DNA of 64,000 bases from CAWDMN01 sp963803155 (lineage in GTDB: Bacteria; Acidobacteriota; Terriglobia; Versatilivoradales; Versatilivoraceae), in contig CAWDMN010000038.1 of NCBI GenBank assembly GCA_963803155.1, positions 1-64,000 on the forward strand, in the 5' to 3' direction. Within the stretch, counting starts at the first letter, position 1, and each line of letters opens with the position of its first letter. Positions 17,299 through 26,915 of the stretch are shown here, one piece after another. A program made the translations under genes and the position numbers. Under the pieces are notes generated by a model. That model did not search any database, was not told where the DNA came from, and saw only the letters and a program-made list of their open reading frames with translations.

Positions 17299-19335
17299 TT
17301 ACAACCGGCGTGCCAGAATCAGAGTCATGTCGTCGCGATGATCTGGGTTGCGTGCCCATTCCATTACCGTGGTGGTCACCAACGAGGCAATCTCATCCAA
17401 AGGCTTGCGTGAATGACGGACGAGCAGGTCGATCAGACGCGCATCCCCGAATTCCTCTTCGTATTCATTTTCCGGTTCGGAGAGACCATCGGTAAAACCC
17501 ACCAACAAATCTCCCGGCTCCAATTGGATGCTGTTCTGATCATATAGGACATTGGGAACCACCCCCAGAACCATTCCGCTGACTTCCAATCGGCTTGCCA
17601 CGCCTTGCCGGATCAGGATGGGTGGCAAATGGCCGGCATTCGTGTAAAGCAGCCGGCCAGTGTGTTCGTCGTAGACGCCCAAAAAGAAGGAGGCAAATTT
17701 TTCCGAGGTGGTGCTATCGTAGAGTTGCTGGTTCAACATCGCCACTAATTGAGCCGTGGAAAGCAATCCCTCCCGCGATTGCAGGCTGGAGGGGAGCGAA
17801 CCATGAAAAGTCAATTGAGCGCGCAGGGAGGATTGAATCGAAGCCATCAACAAAGCGGCGGAAATCCCTTTTCCGGAAATGTCTCCTATCGCCAAGGCAG
17901 TCTGACGTTGATCAATGGACACAAAATCAAAATAATCACCGCTGACCACCCGGGCAGGGCTGCAATAGCCGGCCACCTCCAGGGTCTTGAGCCTGGGCAT
18001 TTTTTTGGGGAAAAGCTGGGTCTGAACTTCGTGGGCAATCAGCAATTCCGACTCGAGTTTTTCCTTTTCCTTGACTTCCAAGATCAGGCGTTCGATATTC
18101 TCCGTCATCTGATTGAACGAGACCGCCAGTTTACTCAGCTGATCATTGGAGCGGATGGGAATCCTGTGTGAGAAATCTCCGGCCTCAATCTTGCCGGTGG
18201 CTTCATCCATGTCTTCAGTTGCCCGCGTGATGGATCGCGTCATGCGGACTCCGGCATACACGGAAAAATAGGCGGCCGCTAAGAGCAAAGCAATCAGCAC
18301 CAGGCTGATCCACTTCAAAAATAATGAAACGGAACCCGCCATGTCAAAAGTCCGGAAGATGTGCTTAAAGACCAGCGTGGGACGCGTGATCACCTGGAGA
18401 ATTCGAAGAGGCTGATTGGCGGAATCCCATTGTCGTACGGTCAAAAAAGCCCACCAATTAATTTCGATATCCCACCGATGAAGGGCAGGAGGGAGCACCG
18501 TCAGTTCACTTGCCACTCCTTCCACTTTTCCCCGGTCTTCGGTGCGCAACTTGATTTCCTTCTCGCCTCCGAACCCGTCATCCGATGATTCCAGGTTTGA
18601 AAGTTCCACGAACTGCACTCGGCCTAATTCAGGCAGCAGACTGGAAAGCAACTGGGGAGAAAGCGGTTCAAAGGCAAAAGCCTCCACACGGCGGCCATTT
18701 TGCATGACACTGGAGTGCGCGGCCAGATAATATTGTCGGCCCAGGATGATGACGCCCATATACCCCGGCTTGCTCCATTGCGGGATGTCCCGCTTGTCAT
18801 CCGCGGAAAGATAGTAATTGGTCTGACCGGCCCGCAGAATCACCTGCAATCCAGGGAGCCGCCGGTGAACCAAATCCAGAAAACCACTCTCAGCCTTCAG
18901 GGAGGAAAAATTGCCGCTACCGGAGGTTTCCCAAGCAATGGCAGCCGCCGCGTCAAAAACCAAATTTTGCCTCGACCTGATTTCCGAAGAGACCAGATGA
19001 GTGGCCACCTGCCCCATCACAAGGTATAAACCGCTGGCCACCATGGCCAGAATCAAGAGCAGCGGCACCACTCCAATAAAAACATAGGTCACGATCAGCC
19101 GGTTGCGAAGACTCCACAACAAAGGCCGGATCAGGCGCCGCAAATAGTGCCCCCCTAGGAACAGTGCCAGCACCACGAAAAGAACAGTCAGCACAAAAGA
19201 GCCGGGCCAAGCTTGGCCAGTCCAACGGAAATTGATCCTGTAGACTAATTGCTGAAGCAGCATCAGCAGAAACAGCTTTTCCTTCAGGTCTAACTTGATG
19301 AAAAGCGTTTTGATTGTGGTGATGGAAAACGGCAT
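17299..19335 (-). CDS. Membrane HAMP-SpoIIE (PP2C) serine phosphatase
   Basis: Signal-transduction phosphatase of the SpoIIE/RsbU type, which usually dephosphorylates anti-sigma-factor antagonists in partner-switching systems. The 678-residue protein has two or three N-terminal transmembrane helices (to about 105), an extracytoplasmic sensor segment, another helix near 345-370, a HAMP domain (SITRATEDMDEATGKIEAGD) and a C-terminal PP2C domain with the metal-binding Asp and Gly in AIGDISGKGISAALLMAS, YTNAGHLPP, LVGFTDGLSEPEN and the final RDDMTLI. No STAS or anti-sigma gene lies nearby, so the target is unknown. The start has a poor Shine-Dalgarno. Confidence 0.93.
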   Translation of the reverse strand: MPFSITTIKTLFIKLDLKEKLFLLMLLQQLVYRINFRWTGQAWPGSFVLTVLFVVLALFLGGHYLRRLIRPLLWSLRNRLIVTYVFIGVVPLLLILAMVASGLYLVMGQVATHLVSSEIRSRQNLVFDAAAAIAWETSGSGNFSSLKAESGFLDLVHRRLPGLQVILRAGQTNYYLSADDKRDIPQWSKPGYMGVIILGRQYYLAAHSSVMQNGRRVEAFAFEPLSPQLLSSLLPELGRVQFVELSNLESSDDGFGGEKEIKLRTEDRGKVEGVASELTVLPPALHRWDIEINWWAFLTVRQWDSANQPLRILQVITRPTLVFKHIFRTFDMAGSVSLFLKWISLVLIALLLAAAYFSVYAGVRMTRSITRATEDMDEATGKIEAGDFSHRIPIRSNDQLSKLAVSFNQMTENIERLILEVKEKEKLESELLIAHEVQTQLFPKKMPRLKTLEVAGYCSPARVVSGDYFDFVSIDQRQTALAIGDISGKGISAALLMASIQSSLRAQLTFHGSLPSSLQSREGLLSTAQLVAMLNQQLYDSTTSEKFASFFLGVYDEHTGRLLYTNAGHLPPILIRQGVASRLEVSGMVLGVVPNVLYDQNSIQLEPGDLLVGFTDGLSEPENEYEEEFGDARLIDLLVRHSRKPLDEIASLVTTTVMEWARNPDHRDDMTLILARRL

Positions 19336-19594
19336 AGGGCAAGATTCTGCGCGAGGTCTGACTGCGCGAAAAAATTGGATATTACTGCGTCATCGGCCAA
19401 TTGTACCCCATTTTTTCTGGAGACCAAGACGAATATTGAGGAGAGGATCAATCTATGGGGCAAAGTGGGCCTTGCTCCTCAAACTCGGCGAGCAGGAGAG
19501 TGACCCGCATCGGGTATCGTCATCCATTTCAGGCATATTTGGCGAAGCAGATGCACAGCGTAGAGCGGGGGAGGCAGCAGCAAAACTTGGGATT

Positions 19595-20848
19595 CTATTC
19601 ATAGCGGAGCGATTCGACCGGGTCCAGCCGGGCAGCCTTAACCGCGGGCCAATAGCCGGAGAGTAGGCCAATAATGGATAGGGTGGCAAAAGAAATCACG
19701 AACGACTGATAATTCACGAGCAAATAAATATCTCCCTGGTGACTCTTGTCCTCAAAAATCTCGCTCAAGAAGGGGATGGATCCAATTCCCCAGGCAACCA
19801 TTATAGCTAGGAAATAGCCCACAATCCCACCGATCATGGCCATGGCCAGCGCTTCACTCAGGAATTGCAGCTTGATGTGCCACCTACGGGCGCCTAGAGC
19901 CTTCACTAATCCGATCTCCCTGGTCCGCTCCTGCACACAGAAAAGCATGATATTCATGATCCCGACGCCAGCCACCGCAAGAGTAAAAATTCCGACGATA
20001 ATCATCAAGGCTTGGATCGCCCCGCTCAAACCGCCAATGATGCTGAGGACTTCGCTGTAAGTGTGCAACTGGAGAGCTTTTTCGTCATTCGGATTGAACT
20101 TGTGAATATCCCCCAGAATCGTTTTGACCTGACGGATGGCCTTCTTTTCCATAATTCCGCTGACCGGTTGAAAGACTAGGACACTGTTATATTTGATACT
20201 GTACATGGTCCCCATGACCTCGATGGGGATCATGGCGCAATCATCGTCACTATTGAAATAATTGGAAATGGCTATTTTTTTCTTCAGCACCCCGATCACG
20301 TTAAATCTAATGCCATCCAAAAATATATCTTCTCCCAGGGCCGGTGACCGGCTGAAGAGCTTTTGCTTCAGATCGTAGCCCAGCACCGCCACCCGGCGCA
20401 TGTTGGCGATATCGTCGGAATTCAGGAAGCGCCCTTCCCCCATGAACATCCCGCGCATTTCCCCATATTCGTGGTTAACGGCCCGGACTCCGCCACTGGC
20501 CAATCGATCGCCCCAACGAAATTGCATTCCGCGGAAGACTTCCGGACTGATCCGTTTGATCAGCGTGGCCCGTTGGCGGATTGCCTCCACATCCTCAGGC
20601 GTCGTCTGTATGACACGGCCAGCCTTTGCGCCTCCCGCTTGCATCGAGGTTTGGCCGTTCCAGACCACCACCACATTGTCGCCAAAGTAGCTCAAGCCCA
20701 ACATAAACGCCCGCCTAAAACCGTCTCCGTAAGCAATCAGGAGAATAAAAGAAGCAATCCCCCAAGTAGTACCGAGGATGGTCATCAGCGATCGCTTACG
20801 GTAAGCCACCAGATTACCGAACGCTCTTTTGAATATTTCGTAGAGCAT
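19595..20848 (-). CDS. MacB/FtsX-like ABC permease (second of two)
   Basis: Permease subunit with the MacB plan: an N-terminal transmembrane helix (about 18-40), a large periplasmic core domain, and three C-terminal FtsX helices (near 275-400), with the conserved GIMNIMLFCVQERTREIGLVKALGARR segment at the cytoplasmic loop. 417 residues; no ATP-binding domain is fused, unlike MacB itself. Its ATG overlaps the stop of the upstream permease in TAATG, indicating translational coupling and a heterodimeric transporter. Such transporters push substrates or lipoproteins through an adaptor; the substrate here is unknown. No ATPase gene lies in the cluster. Confidence 0.92.
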   Translation of the reverse strand: MLYEIFKRAFGNLVAYRKRSLMTILGTTWGIASFILLIAYGDGFRRAFMLGLSYFGDNVVVVWNGQTSMQAGGAKAGRVIQTTPEDVEAIRQRATLIKRISPEVFRGMQFRWGDRLASGGVRAVNHEYGEMRGMFMGEGRFLNSDDIANMRRVAVLGYDLKQKLFSRSPALGEDIFLDGIRFNVIGVLKKKIAISNYFNSDDDCAMIPIEVMGTMYSIKYNSVLVFQPVSGIMEKKAIRQVKTILGDIHKFNPNDEKALQLHTYSEVLSIIGGLSGAIQALMIIVGIFTLAVAGVGIMNIMLFCVQERTREIGLVKALGARRWHIKLQFLSEALAMAMIGGIVGYFLAIMVAWGIGSIPFLSEIFEDKSHQGDIYLLVNYQSFVISFATLSIIGLLSGYWPAVKAARLDPVESLRYE

Positions 20849-22092
20849 TATTCGTACCTCAACGCCTCGATTGGATCCATCACAGAAGCCATAAATGCCG
20901 GGTAGATACTGGACAATACTCCCACCACCGTCAAAAAGCCAAAGGCCATCAAACCTATTTCTGGGGTCACAATCAATCCCGCAAAAAAGTCAATCTTGGG
21001 CAGCAGGTTCACCAGAGCACAAATCCCCCACCCGATACTAATCCCCCCAAGCCCCGCGGATACGGTCAGCGCCATCGACTCCGCGAAAAACTGCAAAAGG
21101 ATGTTGCGGCTGGTGGCTCCGATGGATTTGCGGACTCCAATCTCCCGCGTTCTTTCCTGGACGGTAAGAAGCATGATGTTCATGATCCCGATGCCGCCCA
21201 GGATCAGAGTCACCACTGCCACGGTACCCAGGAATACCTTCATTGAAGAAAATATTTTCTGCATGAATTTAGCTTGCGTGACGGTATTCCAAATCGGCAG
21301 GGCATCCTTGTCGAGATAGTCGAAATTCTTGTATTTCGCCATGATCTTTCTGACCTGCAATTCGGCAGCGTCCCCAAGAGTCTCGCTGCGCGGTTGAAGA
21401 ATCAGGTTGGAAATCTCATACTTCCCTTCCGTCGCCTCAGGCAGCGGGAAATCCTTGACAATAGTATAAAAGGGGATATAAATCATTTTGGCATCCGGCC
21501 CGTTGTAATTTGAATTCTGATCTTTGTGGATCAGCTCCCCAATCACCAAATAGGGTAAGCCCGCGACAATGACGGTTTGTCCGACGGCCGGACTTTTGCC
21601 AAACAATTGATCTTTCACTTCATCCCCCAGGACGCACACTCGCTGAATTCCCAGATTATCTGAATCGCGAATACCCCGTCCACCTTGCTTCACTTCGATA
21701 GTGCGCATTTGCATGTAATCAGAAAAGACTCCATGGACGGAGAAACTCCCGTTATTGATCGAGGACCTGACGGGCAGATAACGCGAAATTTCCGGACTCA
21801 GCCGCTGCAGGTAATGGGCTTCCTGCTTTAAAATATTAAAATCTTCCATCGTCAAAGTAATCGATTTGCCAGCTCGAACCCCTTCCCCCCCCTTGCTGGT
21901 CATTCCCCCCCAAACAATCATGATGTTCTGCCCCAGCGTACGAGCCTTGTGCTTTTGGGCCACCCACATCCCTTCGCCAATGGCGGTCATCAGAATAAGG
22001 CAGATCAAGCCCCAGGCAATCCCGAACATGGTGAGAAAACTCCGGGTCTTGTTGGCCATCAATGTCATCCAGGTTTGCTTGAGCAGTTCCAT
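20848..22092 (-). CDS. MacB/FtsX-like ABC permease (first of two)
   Basis: 414-residue paralogue of the next gene with the same arrangement: an N-terminal helix beginning LLKQTWMTLMANKTRSFLTM, a periplasmic core, and FtsX helices with GGIGIMNIMLLTVQERTREIGVRKSIGAT near 275. The ATG at 22092 is preferred because the family begins directly with the amphipathic and transmembrane segment; an in-frame start 12 codons upstream is possible. The stop overlaps the next start by one base. An 86-base gap separates it from the adaptor gene, so the three form an operon adaptor-permease-permease. Confidence 0.92.
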   Translation of the reverse strand: MELLKQTWMTLMANKTRSFLTMFGIAWGLICLILMTAIGEGMWVAQKHKARTLGQNIMIVWGGMTSKGGEGVRAGKSITLTMEDFNILKQEAHYLQRLSPEISRYLPVRSSINNGSFSVHGVFSDYMQMRTIEVKQGGRGIRDSDNLGIQRVCVLGDEVKDQLFGKSPAVGQTVIVAGLPYLVIGELIHKDQNSNYNGPDAKMIYIPFYTIVKDFPLPEATEGKYEISNLILQPRSETLGDAAELQVRKIMAKYKNFDYLDKDALPIWNTVTQAKFMQKIFSSMKVFLGTVAVVTLILGGIGIMNIMLLTVQERTREIGVRKSIGATSRNILLQFFAESMALTVSAGLGGISIGWGICALVNLLPKIDFFAGLIVTPEIGLMAFGFLTVVGVLSSIYPAFMASVMDPIEALRYE

Positions 22093-22178
22093 GGCTTTTC
22101 CCCAAAAAGAGCGGCGAGTGAAGCGCAATTACTAAAAGTATCCGCGCCCCACGGTCGAGATTCCCCGCGGATTACCCG

Positions 22179-23420
22179 CTATTGCAACACAATCTGATCT
22201 CCCTGCTTCAGTCCCGATAACAGCTCCGCTTTACTGCCATTGCTTAACCCAATTTTGACCGCCACTTGTCGCCGACCGGTTCTGTAGGAAGGATCTGGCA
22301 TTTCAACCGAGGTTTCTCTCTTCTCGTTGTAGATCAAGGAACTTTCAGGGATCAACAATACGCCAGGATGTTCTTCCAAAACAATTTCGGCATTAGCGCT
22401 CATGTTGGCTTTGAGCTGATCGAGATCATTCAAAATGGAGACCCGAACCTCAAAACGGGTCACATTGTCTTTTTCCACTCCCATCGGTGCAATCCTAAAA
22501 ACCTTGCCTTGAAATACCTTGTTTTTGTAAGCATCCACAATGATTCGCACGGACTGGCCAATTTCGACGACTCCAATGTCAGTCTCGTCCACCTTGCCTT
22601 TGACATACAGTTCTTTGACATCGCCTAAGGTCATGATGAGAGTGGCATTAGAACCCAACTGCAAGATCGAAGAGACTGCATCACCCACTTCCACTTCACG
22701 GCTTAAAACAACTCCATTGATGGGCGAACGGATCGAGGCATACTTTAGATTCTCCTCTGCCCGTTCCAACTGGGCTTGAGCCTGAAGAACCTCCGCCTTG
22801 GACTTTTCAATTCCCTTTTTGTTCTGTTCAATTTCAGCCTCTTTGACCGTCACAGAGGCGTTCAGGGATTTCTTGGTGATTTCGGACGCCTTCAGCTTCT
22901 GCTCCCAGGAATCCAACTCGGACTTGGGAATGAGTCCCTGCCCAAAAAGTCCTTGGCGACGCACAAATTCTTTTTCGAGGAATTCCTGATCTTTATACTC
23001 TGCCTCCAACTGTGCTTTCTTCAAGTTGGCATGAATCGTCTTCCCTTGGGAAATCATCTCCTGGAAACTCCCTTCCGCCGCACTCAGAAAGGCATGAGCT
23101 TCCCTCAACTGAGCTTCCAAAGTCTCTTTGTCTAATTCGAGCAGCAGTTGACCCTCTTTCACGGTATCACCCACGTTGACATACAAGTATTTAATAATGC
23201 CACTGGCTTTCGATTTGATTTCCACTTTGGAAAGAGGCTCAATCTTGCCAATGGCCACAACGGATTTGGCAATGGAACCTTTCTCAACTTTGGCAATTTT
23301 TTCCGGGGGAATCGTTTTGTCGACGGAAAAGAGCGCTCCAAAAACCCAATATCCACCCAACAACAAGATAAGACCGACTGTCGTCAGAAAAGTAATCGTG
23401 AAAACTCGTTTCTTAGCCAA
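22179..23420 (-). CDS. MacA/HlyD-type periplasmic adaptor protein
   Basis: Membrane-fusion protein linking the inner-membrane permeases to an outer-membrane duct. It has one N-terminal transmembrane helix (about 6-28), a biotinyl-lipoyl half (GIIKYLYVNVGDTVKEGQLLLELD), a long coiled-coil hairpin (about 100-225), the second lipoyl half (IRSPINGVVLSREVEVGD), a beta barrel and a membrane-proximal domain. The start is an unusual TTG at 23420: the strong site GGAGGTGGACC lies just before it and the product then begins AKKRVFTITF right at the helix. Upstream in-frame codons have no family character. It is the first gene of the operon with the two FtsX-like permeases. Confidence 0.92.
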   Translation of the reverse strand: MAKKRVFTITFLTTVGLILLLGGYWVFGALFSVDKTIPPEKIAKVEKGSIAKSVVAIGKIEPLSKVEIKSKASGIIKYLYVNVGDTVKEGQLLLELDKETLEAQLREAHAFLSAAEGSFQEMISQGKTIHANLKKAQLEAEYKDQEFLEKEFVRRQGLFGQGLIPKSELDSWEQKLKASEITKKSLNASVTVKEAEIEQNKKGIEKSKAEVLQAQAQLERAEENLKYASIRSPINGVVLSREVEVGDAVSSILQLGSNATLIMTLGDVKELYVKGKVDETDIGVVEIGQSVRIIVDAYKNKVFQGKVFRIAPMGVEKDNVTRFEVRVSILNDLDQLKANMSANAEIVLEEHPGVLLIPESSLIYNEKRETSVEMPDPSYRTGRRQVAVKIGLSNGSKAELLSGLKQGDQIVLQ

Positions 23421-24008
23421 GGTCCACCTCCAAACATCAATTAATTCAATTCCGCTTACTCCAACTACGTGTTTGAATACGAAAAGAACGCAAGAAAAGT
23501 TTAAAAAAAAACGCAATTTGAAAAATTCTTCTGCCTTGATCCGCCAGATGAATGGTATGGCACAAGCGCCGCTGGGATTTGCGGCCCGCCCTGAAGGTTG
23601 TGAGTGACTTCACCTGGAGAAAAGTCGCAGATTAATGGTCGAATCGAACAAAGGAGAGACTCTTGCCATACTATGGATTGCAGGTGTCGTACAATTTGCG
23701 GTGTGTAAATCAAAGCACTGTAAACAGAGAAGCCATCGAGGAAAGGAATACAAAGGAGGGCGAACCTCCTACCAGTGCAGTTTCCTTCGGTTACAAGCTG
23801 GAAAGCGTTTGTCTAGAAGGGACTTTCACCCTGCTATTCACGTGCGTGCCTGCCACTTTCCGGAGATGTTACCTCTCCCCAAGTGTTAAATACCTTTCTT
23901 TTTTCTCTCACTTTTTAATACACCCTCCCTTGGCGGCCTCCTTGACGTTGGGGGGCTGCATCCCGTATCCTAAGAAAGGCTGAAGCAATAATCTAAAAGT
24001 GAGGTTCC
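23421..24008. other. Divergent intergenic region between adaptor and ispG
   Basis: About 590 bases that must hold the promoters of the adaptor operon and of ispG. Open frames here (23635-23889, 23663-23983) have no convincing start site or family. A short inverted repeat GGAGG/CCTCC occurs near 23756-23771. No riboswitch or RNA gene could be recognised. Confidence 0.4.
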
Positions 24009-25289
24009 ATGGGAGTCATCGCACGCCGGCCAACGGCCACCACAATAATAGGGAATGTCTCAGTGGGCAGTCAGCATCCGGTCGTTGTCCAATCAATGAC
24101 GAACACCGACACTTCCGATGCCAAGGCCACGGCCCTTCAGGTGGTGGAATTGGCTCGCGCCGGATCGGAATTGGTCCGAGTTACGGTCAATACAAGAGAG
24201 GCCGCCGCTGCCATTCCAGAAATAGTGAATCGCATCCACAACGAAGGCGTGGATGTCCCCTTAATTGGTGATTTCCATTTCAATGGCCATTTGCTCTTGA
24301 GCGAATTCAAGGAGTGTGCCCGCCTTCTGGCCAAATACCGCATCAATCCGGGGAATGTTGGAGTGGGAAAACGTCACGACGAAAATTTTCAGCGAATGGT
24401 CATGGTGGCTTTGGAAAATGACAAGCCGGTTCGTATTGGCGTGAATTGGGGTTCTCTGGACTCCTCTGTTCTGGCTCGTTTGATGGATGCGAATGCCCGG
24501 CTTGCTCAACCTAGAGAAGCGCGCGAAGTGATGATTGAAGCGATGATTACTAGCGCGCTGGAATCCGCGGCCCTGGCCGAACAGTATGGCCTCCCGCACG
24601 ACCACCTTCTGCTGAGCGCCAAAGTTTCGGGAGTACAGGATTTGATCGAAGTATATCGCTTGCTTGCGCGCCGCTGCAACTACCCTCTACATTTGGGGCT
24701 GACAGAGGCGGGAATGGGCGCTAAGGGTATTGTCTCGAGCACGGCGGGTTTGGCCGTCCTCCTCCAGGAAGGAATTGGAGACACGATCCGGGTTTCGCTG
24801 ACTCCGGCCCCCGGCGGCGCCCGAACCGAAGAAGTATATATTGCCCAGCAGATTCTCCAATCGCTCGAACTGCGCAGTTTCTTCCCGCAGGTGACGGCTT
24901 GTCCCGGCTGCGGCCGCACGACCAGCACGCTTTTTCAGGAATTGGCCGCCGGCATTCAAAATCATTTGAGGGTACGAATGCCTGAATGGAGAGAACAGTT
25001 CCCTGGCATTGAGGAGTTGCGCGTGGCCGTGATGGGTTGTGTGGTAAACGGGCCGGGGGAATCCAAACATGCTCACGTCGGCATTTCTCTCCCGGGAACG
25101 GGAGAAGATCCCAAAGCTCCGGTCTATGTGGATGGTCGCTTTATGACCACTTTGCGCGGCCCAACCCTGGTGGCGGATTTTACTGCAATCCTGGAAGAGT
25201 ACGTCCAAACACGATGGGGAGTGGCAACGACAGAGGGGAAACGGCAGACGGCAGAAGGCAGTCGGCAGACTGGAGACAGCAGACAGTAA
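24009..25289 (+). CDS. ispG: 4-hydroxy-3-methylbut-2-en-1-yl diphosphate synthase (IspG/GcpE)
   Basis: Iron-sulfur enzyme of the MEP isoprenoid pathway: reduces methylerythritol cyclodiphosphate to HMBPP. The N-terminal TIM-barrel half starts [17 protein letters not shown]; the C-terminal half has the cluster cysteines in [10 protein letters not shown] near 298-301 and in [10 protein letters not shown] near 344, with the conserved NGPGE glutamate. Up to about residue 402 ([10 protein letters not shown]) the protein is ordinary; the last 20 or so residues (for example [17 protein letters not shown]) and the stop are encoded by a heptamer-repeat tract, so the native end was replaced or extended. 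The start follows GAGGTTCC. Confidence 0.95.
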   Translation: MGVIARRPTATTIIGNVSVGSQHPVVVQSMTNTDTSDAKATALQVVELARAGSELVRVTVNTREAAAAIPEIVNRIHNEGVDVPLIGDFHFNGHLLLSEFKECARLLAKYRINPGNVGVGKRHDENFQRMVMVALENDKPVRIGVNWGSLDSSVLARLMDANARLAQPREAREVMIEAMITSALESAALAEQYGLPHDHLLLSAKVSGVQDLIEVYRLLARRCNYPLHLGLTEAGMGAKGIVSSTAGLAVLLQEGIGDTIRVSLTPAPGGARTEEVYIAQQILQSLELRSFFPQVTACPGCGRTTSTLFQELAAGIQNHLRVRMPEWREQFPGIEELRVAVMGCVVNGPGESKHAHVGISLPGTGEDPKAPVYVDGRFMTTLRGPTLVADFTAILEEYVQTRWGVATTEGKRQTAEGSRQTGDSRQ

Positions 25290-25535
25290 ACAGAAGGCAG
25301 TGGACAGCAGACAGGAAACTGGAGTCTGGAGACCGGGGACAATGGCAGCGGGCAGTAGGCAGGGGGCAGTGGAAAGTAGACAACAAACAGCCGGTATTAA
25401 GCGACTCATGCCGCGGTTGTGTTGACACGGCAGAGATTTCACAAATGAGACTTGGGCGTTTTTACTGCTCTTCGCTCTTCTATCTCCGGTCTCCGGTTTC
25501 CGGTCTGCCGTCTCCCGTCTGCCGTCTGCCGTCTC
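25243..25535. repeat. Degenerate heptamer repeat tract with inverted arms
   Basis: From 25243 the sequence runs in 7-base steps: GGCAGAC, GGCAGAA, GGCAGTC, GGCAGAC, TGGAGAC, AGCAGAC, AGTAAAC and so on to about 25340, then degenerates. At 25483-25535 the complementary form appears (units such as GTCTGCC and GTCTCCC), so the two arms can pair into a long imperfect hairpin. The left arm runs through the ispG stop codon. It resembles in style the short heptanucleotide repeats (STRR) described in heterocystous cyanobacteria; relationship to them is not implied. Confidence 0.8.
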
Positions 25536-25580
25536 ATCATTCATGCCCAATCCAATGAATTTTTCGAGCGGGGAAAATTT

Positions 25581-26360
25581 ATGCCTTTCGACCAAATGGC
25601 TTACATCGACAAAGGGAGTGGAGCGCCTTTGGTTCTGCTCCATGCTTTTCCGCTAAACCGGTGCATGTGGAACGCTCAAATGGATTATCTGAGCAATTGG
25701 TTCAGAATAATTGCCCCGGATTATCACGGGTTTGGGGATAGCCCAACCGCTGAAATCCCGTTCAGCCTGGAGACTTTGGCGGACGACATCGCTGGTTTGC
25801 TGGACTCATTAGGCGTCTCAAACCATATCGCACTTTTAGGATTATCCATGGGTGGATATGTTGCTTTCGAGTTTGTGCGCAAATATCCGCAGCGGCTGCG
25901 CGCCATTGTTTTGGCCGCCACTCATCCGGCACTCGATTCGGAAGCCGGACGTCAGGCTCGTATTGAGATGGCGGAGAAAGTGCGGAATGAAGGAGCCACA
26001 AGCCTAGCCGATCCGATGATTCCGCGCCTTTTAGGAAGGACGACCTTGCAGACCCGGCCAGAGCTGGCGACGAAAATCAAAAACCTCATCGTGAGGAATC
26101 CACCGGAGGGAATTGCACAAGGCTCTTTGGCCATGGCCACCCGCCGCGATTCCACGGATTTGTTGGAGCAGATCCATCTGCCCACCTTGATACTCTCAGG
26201 AGAGGAAGACTCCATAGTTCCGGCAATGCCCCCCGCGGTTATGCACCAGAAGATTGCCGACTCGACCTGGATTTCCATTGAACAATGTGGCCATTTGATG
26301 AATCTGGAGCGGCCGGATATTTTTAACAATGCCGTCCTTGAGTTTCTGCAAAGCCGCTAA
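25581..26360 (+). CDS. Alpha/beta hydrolase
   Basis: 259-residue cytoplasmic alpha/beta-hydrolase-fold enzyme. The nucleophile elbow GLSMGG (Ser near 94), the oxyanion stretch LLHAFPLN near 20, the acid in LSGEEDSIVP near 209 and the catalytic His in EQCGHLMNLE near 237 form a complete triad. The overall pattern resembles 3-oxoadipate enol-lactonase or BioH-like hydrolases, but the substrate cannot be named. The ATG at 25581 is used because a GAGCGGGG stretch precedes it; the open frame upstream runs through the heptamer repeats and has no protein character. Its promoter is probably within or just after the repeat tract. Confidence 0.88.
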   Translation: MPFDQMAYIDKGSGAPLVLLHAFPLNRCMWNAQMDYLSNWFRIIAPDYHGFGDSPTAEIPFSLETLADDIAGLLDSLGVSNHIALLGLSMGGYVAFEFVRKYPQRLRAIVLAATHPALDSEAGRQARIEMAEKVRNEGATSLADPMIPRLLGRTTLQTRPELATKIKNLIVRNPPEGIAQGSLAMATRRDSTDLLEQIHLPTLILSGEEDSIVPAMPPAVMHQKIADSTWISIEQCGHLMNLERPDIFNNAVLEFLQSR

Positions 26361-26650
26361 TGCCACATTCCTCATAACCTTGGTCTCAATGTCTTTCCAG
26401 AATTCTTTTTGCCATAATCATGATTTTGATGCTCTCATTTGATAGTTGTGCCGAGAGGGAAAGCGCGTTTTCTCCTCAAGCGTGGATGGATGCAGGGTAC
26501 CCCGCCTGAGTTTGCCAAGCGTGCTCAGACGGCCTAAGGGCAGGCCGCCTTCATCATCCCATTTTCATCAGCCTGTTGTGCCATCCGCGCCAAGAAAGTC
26601 CCCTCCACCGGAGGGAAGGCGTGAAAAAATCGCGAAAAGTCAAAAAAAGA

Positions 26651-26679
26651 TTGACTAGCGATATCGCTAGGTGTATACT
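26651..26679 (+). promoter_or_regulatory. Sigma-70 promoter with perfect palindromic operator in the spacer
   Basis: TTGACT (26651-26656) and TATACT (26674-26679) are separated by exactly 17 bases. The spacer is filled by CTAGCGATATCGCTAG (26655-26670), a perfect 16-bp palindrome overlapping the -35 end. The site lies 30 bases upstream of the AbrB-like gene start, the usual layout of an autorepressed antitoxin-type promoter. Confidence 0.8.
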
Positions 26680-26708
26680 TTTTCCATCTTTGACGCGGAG
26701 AGTGCCGC

Positions 26709-26915
26709 ATGGGTTATCAATCCAAAGTTCAAGTCATCGAGCGGGCCAAGGGGCAAAAGCAATTTTACCTGATCTGCCCGGCGCCGCTAGCCCAAGCCCT
26801 GGAGATGGAAAAGAGCGAGACCATCGAATGGATCCTGGAAGACAAGCACACGCTGGTCATCAAGCGCATCGAGGCAGCCGCGGCGGCCCGCAAGGGGGCC
26901 CATGGACGCTGCTAA
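26709..26915 (+). CDS. Small AbrB/MazE/SpoVT-like DNA-binding protein
   Basis: 68 residues: YQSKVQVIERAKGQKQFYLI, PAPLAQALEMEKSETIEWIL and then KHTLVIKRIE, which matches the swapped-hairpin AbrB/MazE pattern (strand, R/K-rich turn, helix beginning after P, then E-x-hydrophobic strands). Family members dimerise and bind palindromes. GGAGAG lies 8 bases before the ATG. The gene overlaps the transposase start by 14 bases and follows a promoter whose spacer is a perfect palindrome, so it is most simply an autorepressor limiting transposase synthesis. No toxin gene is present. The fold assignment comes from pattern only and is moderately sure. Confidence 0.7.
   Translation: MGYQSKVQVIERAKGQKQFYLICPAPLAQALEMEKSETIEWILEDKHTLVIKRIEAAAAARKGAHGRC

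Noticed and set aside
23635..23983. Open frames in the adaptor/ispG spacer
   Set aside because: No start signal or recognisable family and overlapping frames of equal quality; more likely promoter DNA.
25243..25535. Regular repeats as a CRISPR array
   Set aside because: The units are 7 bases and contiguous with no spacers of constant length, and no cas gene is present.
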